Positions 5,730 through 6,041 of a DNA stretch of 6,041 bases are shown in pieces. Made by a program: the position numbers and the translations under genes. This DNA is from AC-69 sp035701505. GTDB lineage: Bacteria; Actinomycetota; UBA4738; HRBIN12. How positions within the stretch are numbered: position 1 is the first letter of the stretch; each line of letters begins with the position of its first letter. The stretch covers positions 1-6,041 of the forward strand of contig DASSSA010000021.1 in NCBI GenBank assembly GCA_035701505.1. The letters are read 5' to 3'. The notes under the pieces are model-generated. The model was not told where the DNA came from. It did no database searches and worked only from the letters and a program-made list of their open reading frames with translations.

Positions 5730-6041
5730 TCATTCCGTACCGAACAGCCGGTCCCCGAAGTCGCCGAGGCCCGGCAGGATGTATCCGCGATCGTTCAGTT
5801 GCCGGTCGACGGCGGCGGTGAAGATGGGGACGTCCGGGTGTTCGACCTGCATCTTGCCGATCCCCTCGGGCGCGGAGACGACGCACACGAACCGGACCGA
5901 TGCGGGGCCGCCCTCCTTCACGGCGGCACAGGCCGCCGCGCCCGATCCTCCGGTGGCCAACATGGGATCCAGGACGAGCACGTGGCGATCGGCCACCTGC
6001 GGCAGCTTTCGGTAGTACGACTGCGGAAGCAGGGAGGCCTC
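5730..6041 (-). CDS. upp: Uracil phosphoribosyltransferase, C-terminal half (5' end outside window)
   Basis: Cytoplasmic salvage enzyme that joins uracil to PRPP to give UMP and pyrophosphate. The minus-strand frame is open to the window edge and gives 103 residues of a family normally about 208 long, so roughly the first half is missing. Visible are SYYRKLPQ, then ADRHVLVLDPMLATGGSGAA containing the PRPP-binding loop (DPMLATGGS), the VSAPEGI strand-turn, HPDVPIFTAAVD, LNDRGYILPGLGDFGDRLFGT, and a final Glu. The YILPGLGDFGDR segment is the uracil-recognition region conserved in bacterial Upp proteins. The GTG at 5996 is an internal valine codon, not the start. The TGA is at 5732-5730, 69 bases before the lipoprotein gene on the same strand, so read-through into the importer operon is possible. 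The identity is clear from these motifs. Confidence 0.95.
   Translation of the reverse strand, partial: EASLLPQSYYRKLPQVADRHVLVLDPMLATGGSGAAACAAVKEGGPASVRFVCVVSAPEGIGKMQVEHPDVPIFTAAVDRQLNDRGYILPGLGDFGDRLFGTE

Noticed and set aside
5730..5996. GTG at 5996 as the start of a small 88-residue protein
   Set aside because: The frame continues upstream to the window edge with sequence matching uracil phosphoribosyltransferase (SYYRKLPQ before the PRPP loop), so this is an internal valine.
4960..6015. A 351-codon plus-strand open frame spanning the lipoprotein gene, the gap and upp
   Set aside because: It runs opposite two well-identified genes and the regulatory gap between them; its Ser/Pro/Ala-rich translation matches no family I recognise.

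Overview
The window is a compact, GC-rich stretch of bacterial DNA carrying a nucleoside uptake and salvage locus. The lipobox-bearing binding protein, GTG starts, strong GC bias in third codon positions and the divergence of the permeases from Bacillus versions suggest a high-GC Gram-positive, probably an actinobacterium, possibly from an environmental genome. This placement is inference; no rRNA or other phylogenetic marker is present.

Layout: positions 1-576 (+) hold the 3' part of deoC (deoxyribose-phosphate aldolase), whose start lies off the left edge. Only 13 bases later, on the opposite strand, a four-gene ABC importer ends. Read in its own direction (right to left) it consists of a BMP/PnrA-family lipoprotein (5660-4578), a double-domain ATPase (4502-2976), a first permease (2979-1873) and a second permease (1876-590). 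The gene order is that of the Bacillus nupNOPQ (yufNOPQ) guanosine/nucleoside importer. The last three genes overlap by four bases each (GTGA, then ATGA). The lipoprotein gene is set apart by a 75-base gap holding a perfect 9-bp stem-loop. Upstream of the lipoprotein, on the same strand, lies the 3' half of upp (uracil phosphoribosyltransferase, 6041-5730), which runs off the right edge. The 69-base gap between upp and the lipoprotein gene holds a hairpin, a possible -10 element and a very strong ribosome binding site.

How the parts fit: the lipoprotein captures a nucleoside outside the membrane, the two permeases form the channel and the ATPase drives import. Released bases such as uracil can be recaptured by Upp as UMP. 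Deoxyribose 5-phosphate from deoxynucleosides can be split by DeoC into acetaldehyde and glyceraldehyde 3-phosphate. The linking enzymes (nucleoside phosphorylase, phosphopentomutase, cytidine deaminase) are not in this window.

I see no CRISPR array, tRNA, rRNA, insertion sequence or phage gene, and no evidence of a novel system. The points most worth checking are the intercistronic stem-loop, the two apparent extra membrane helices near the C-terminus of the second permease, the asymmetric ATP sites, and the hairpin/promoter arrangement between upp and the lipoprotein gene. There is no gene-free stretch longer than 75 bases.
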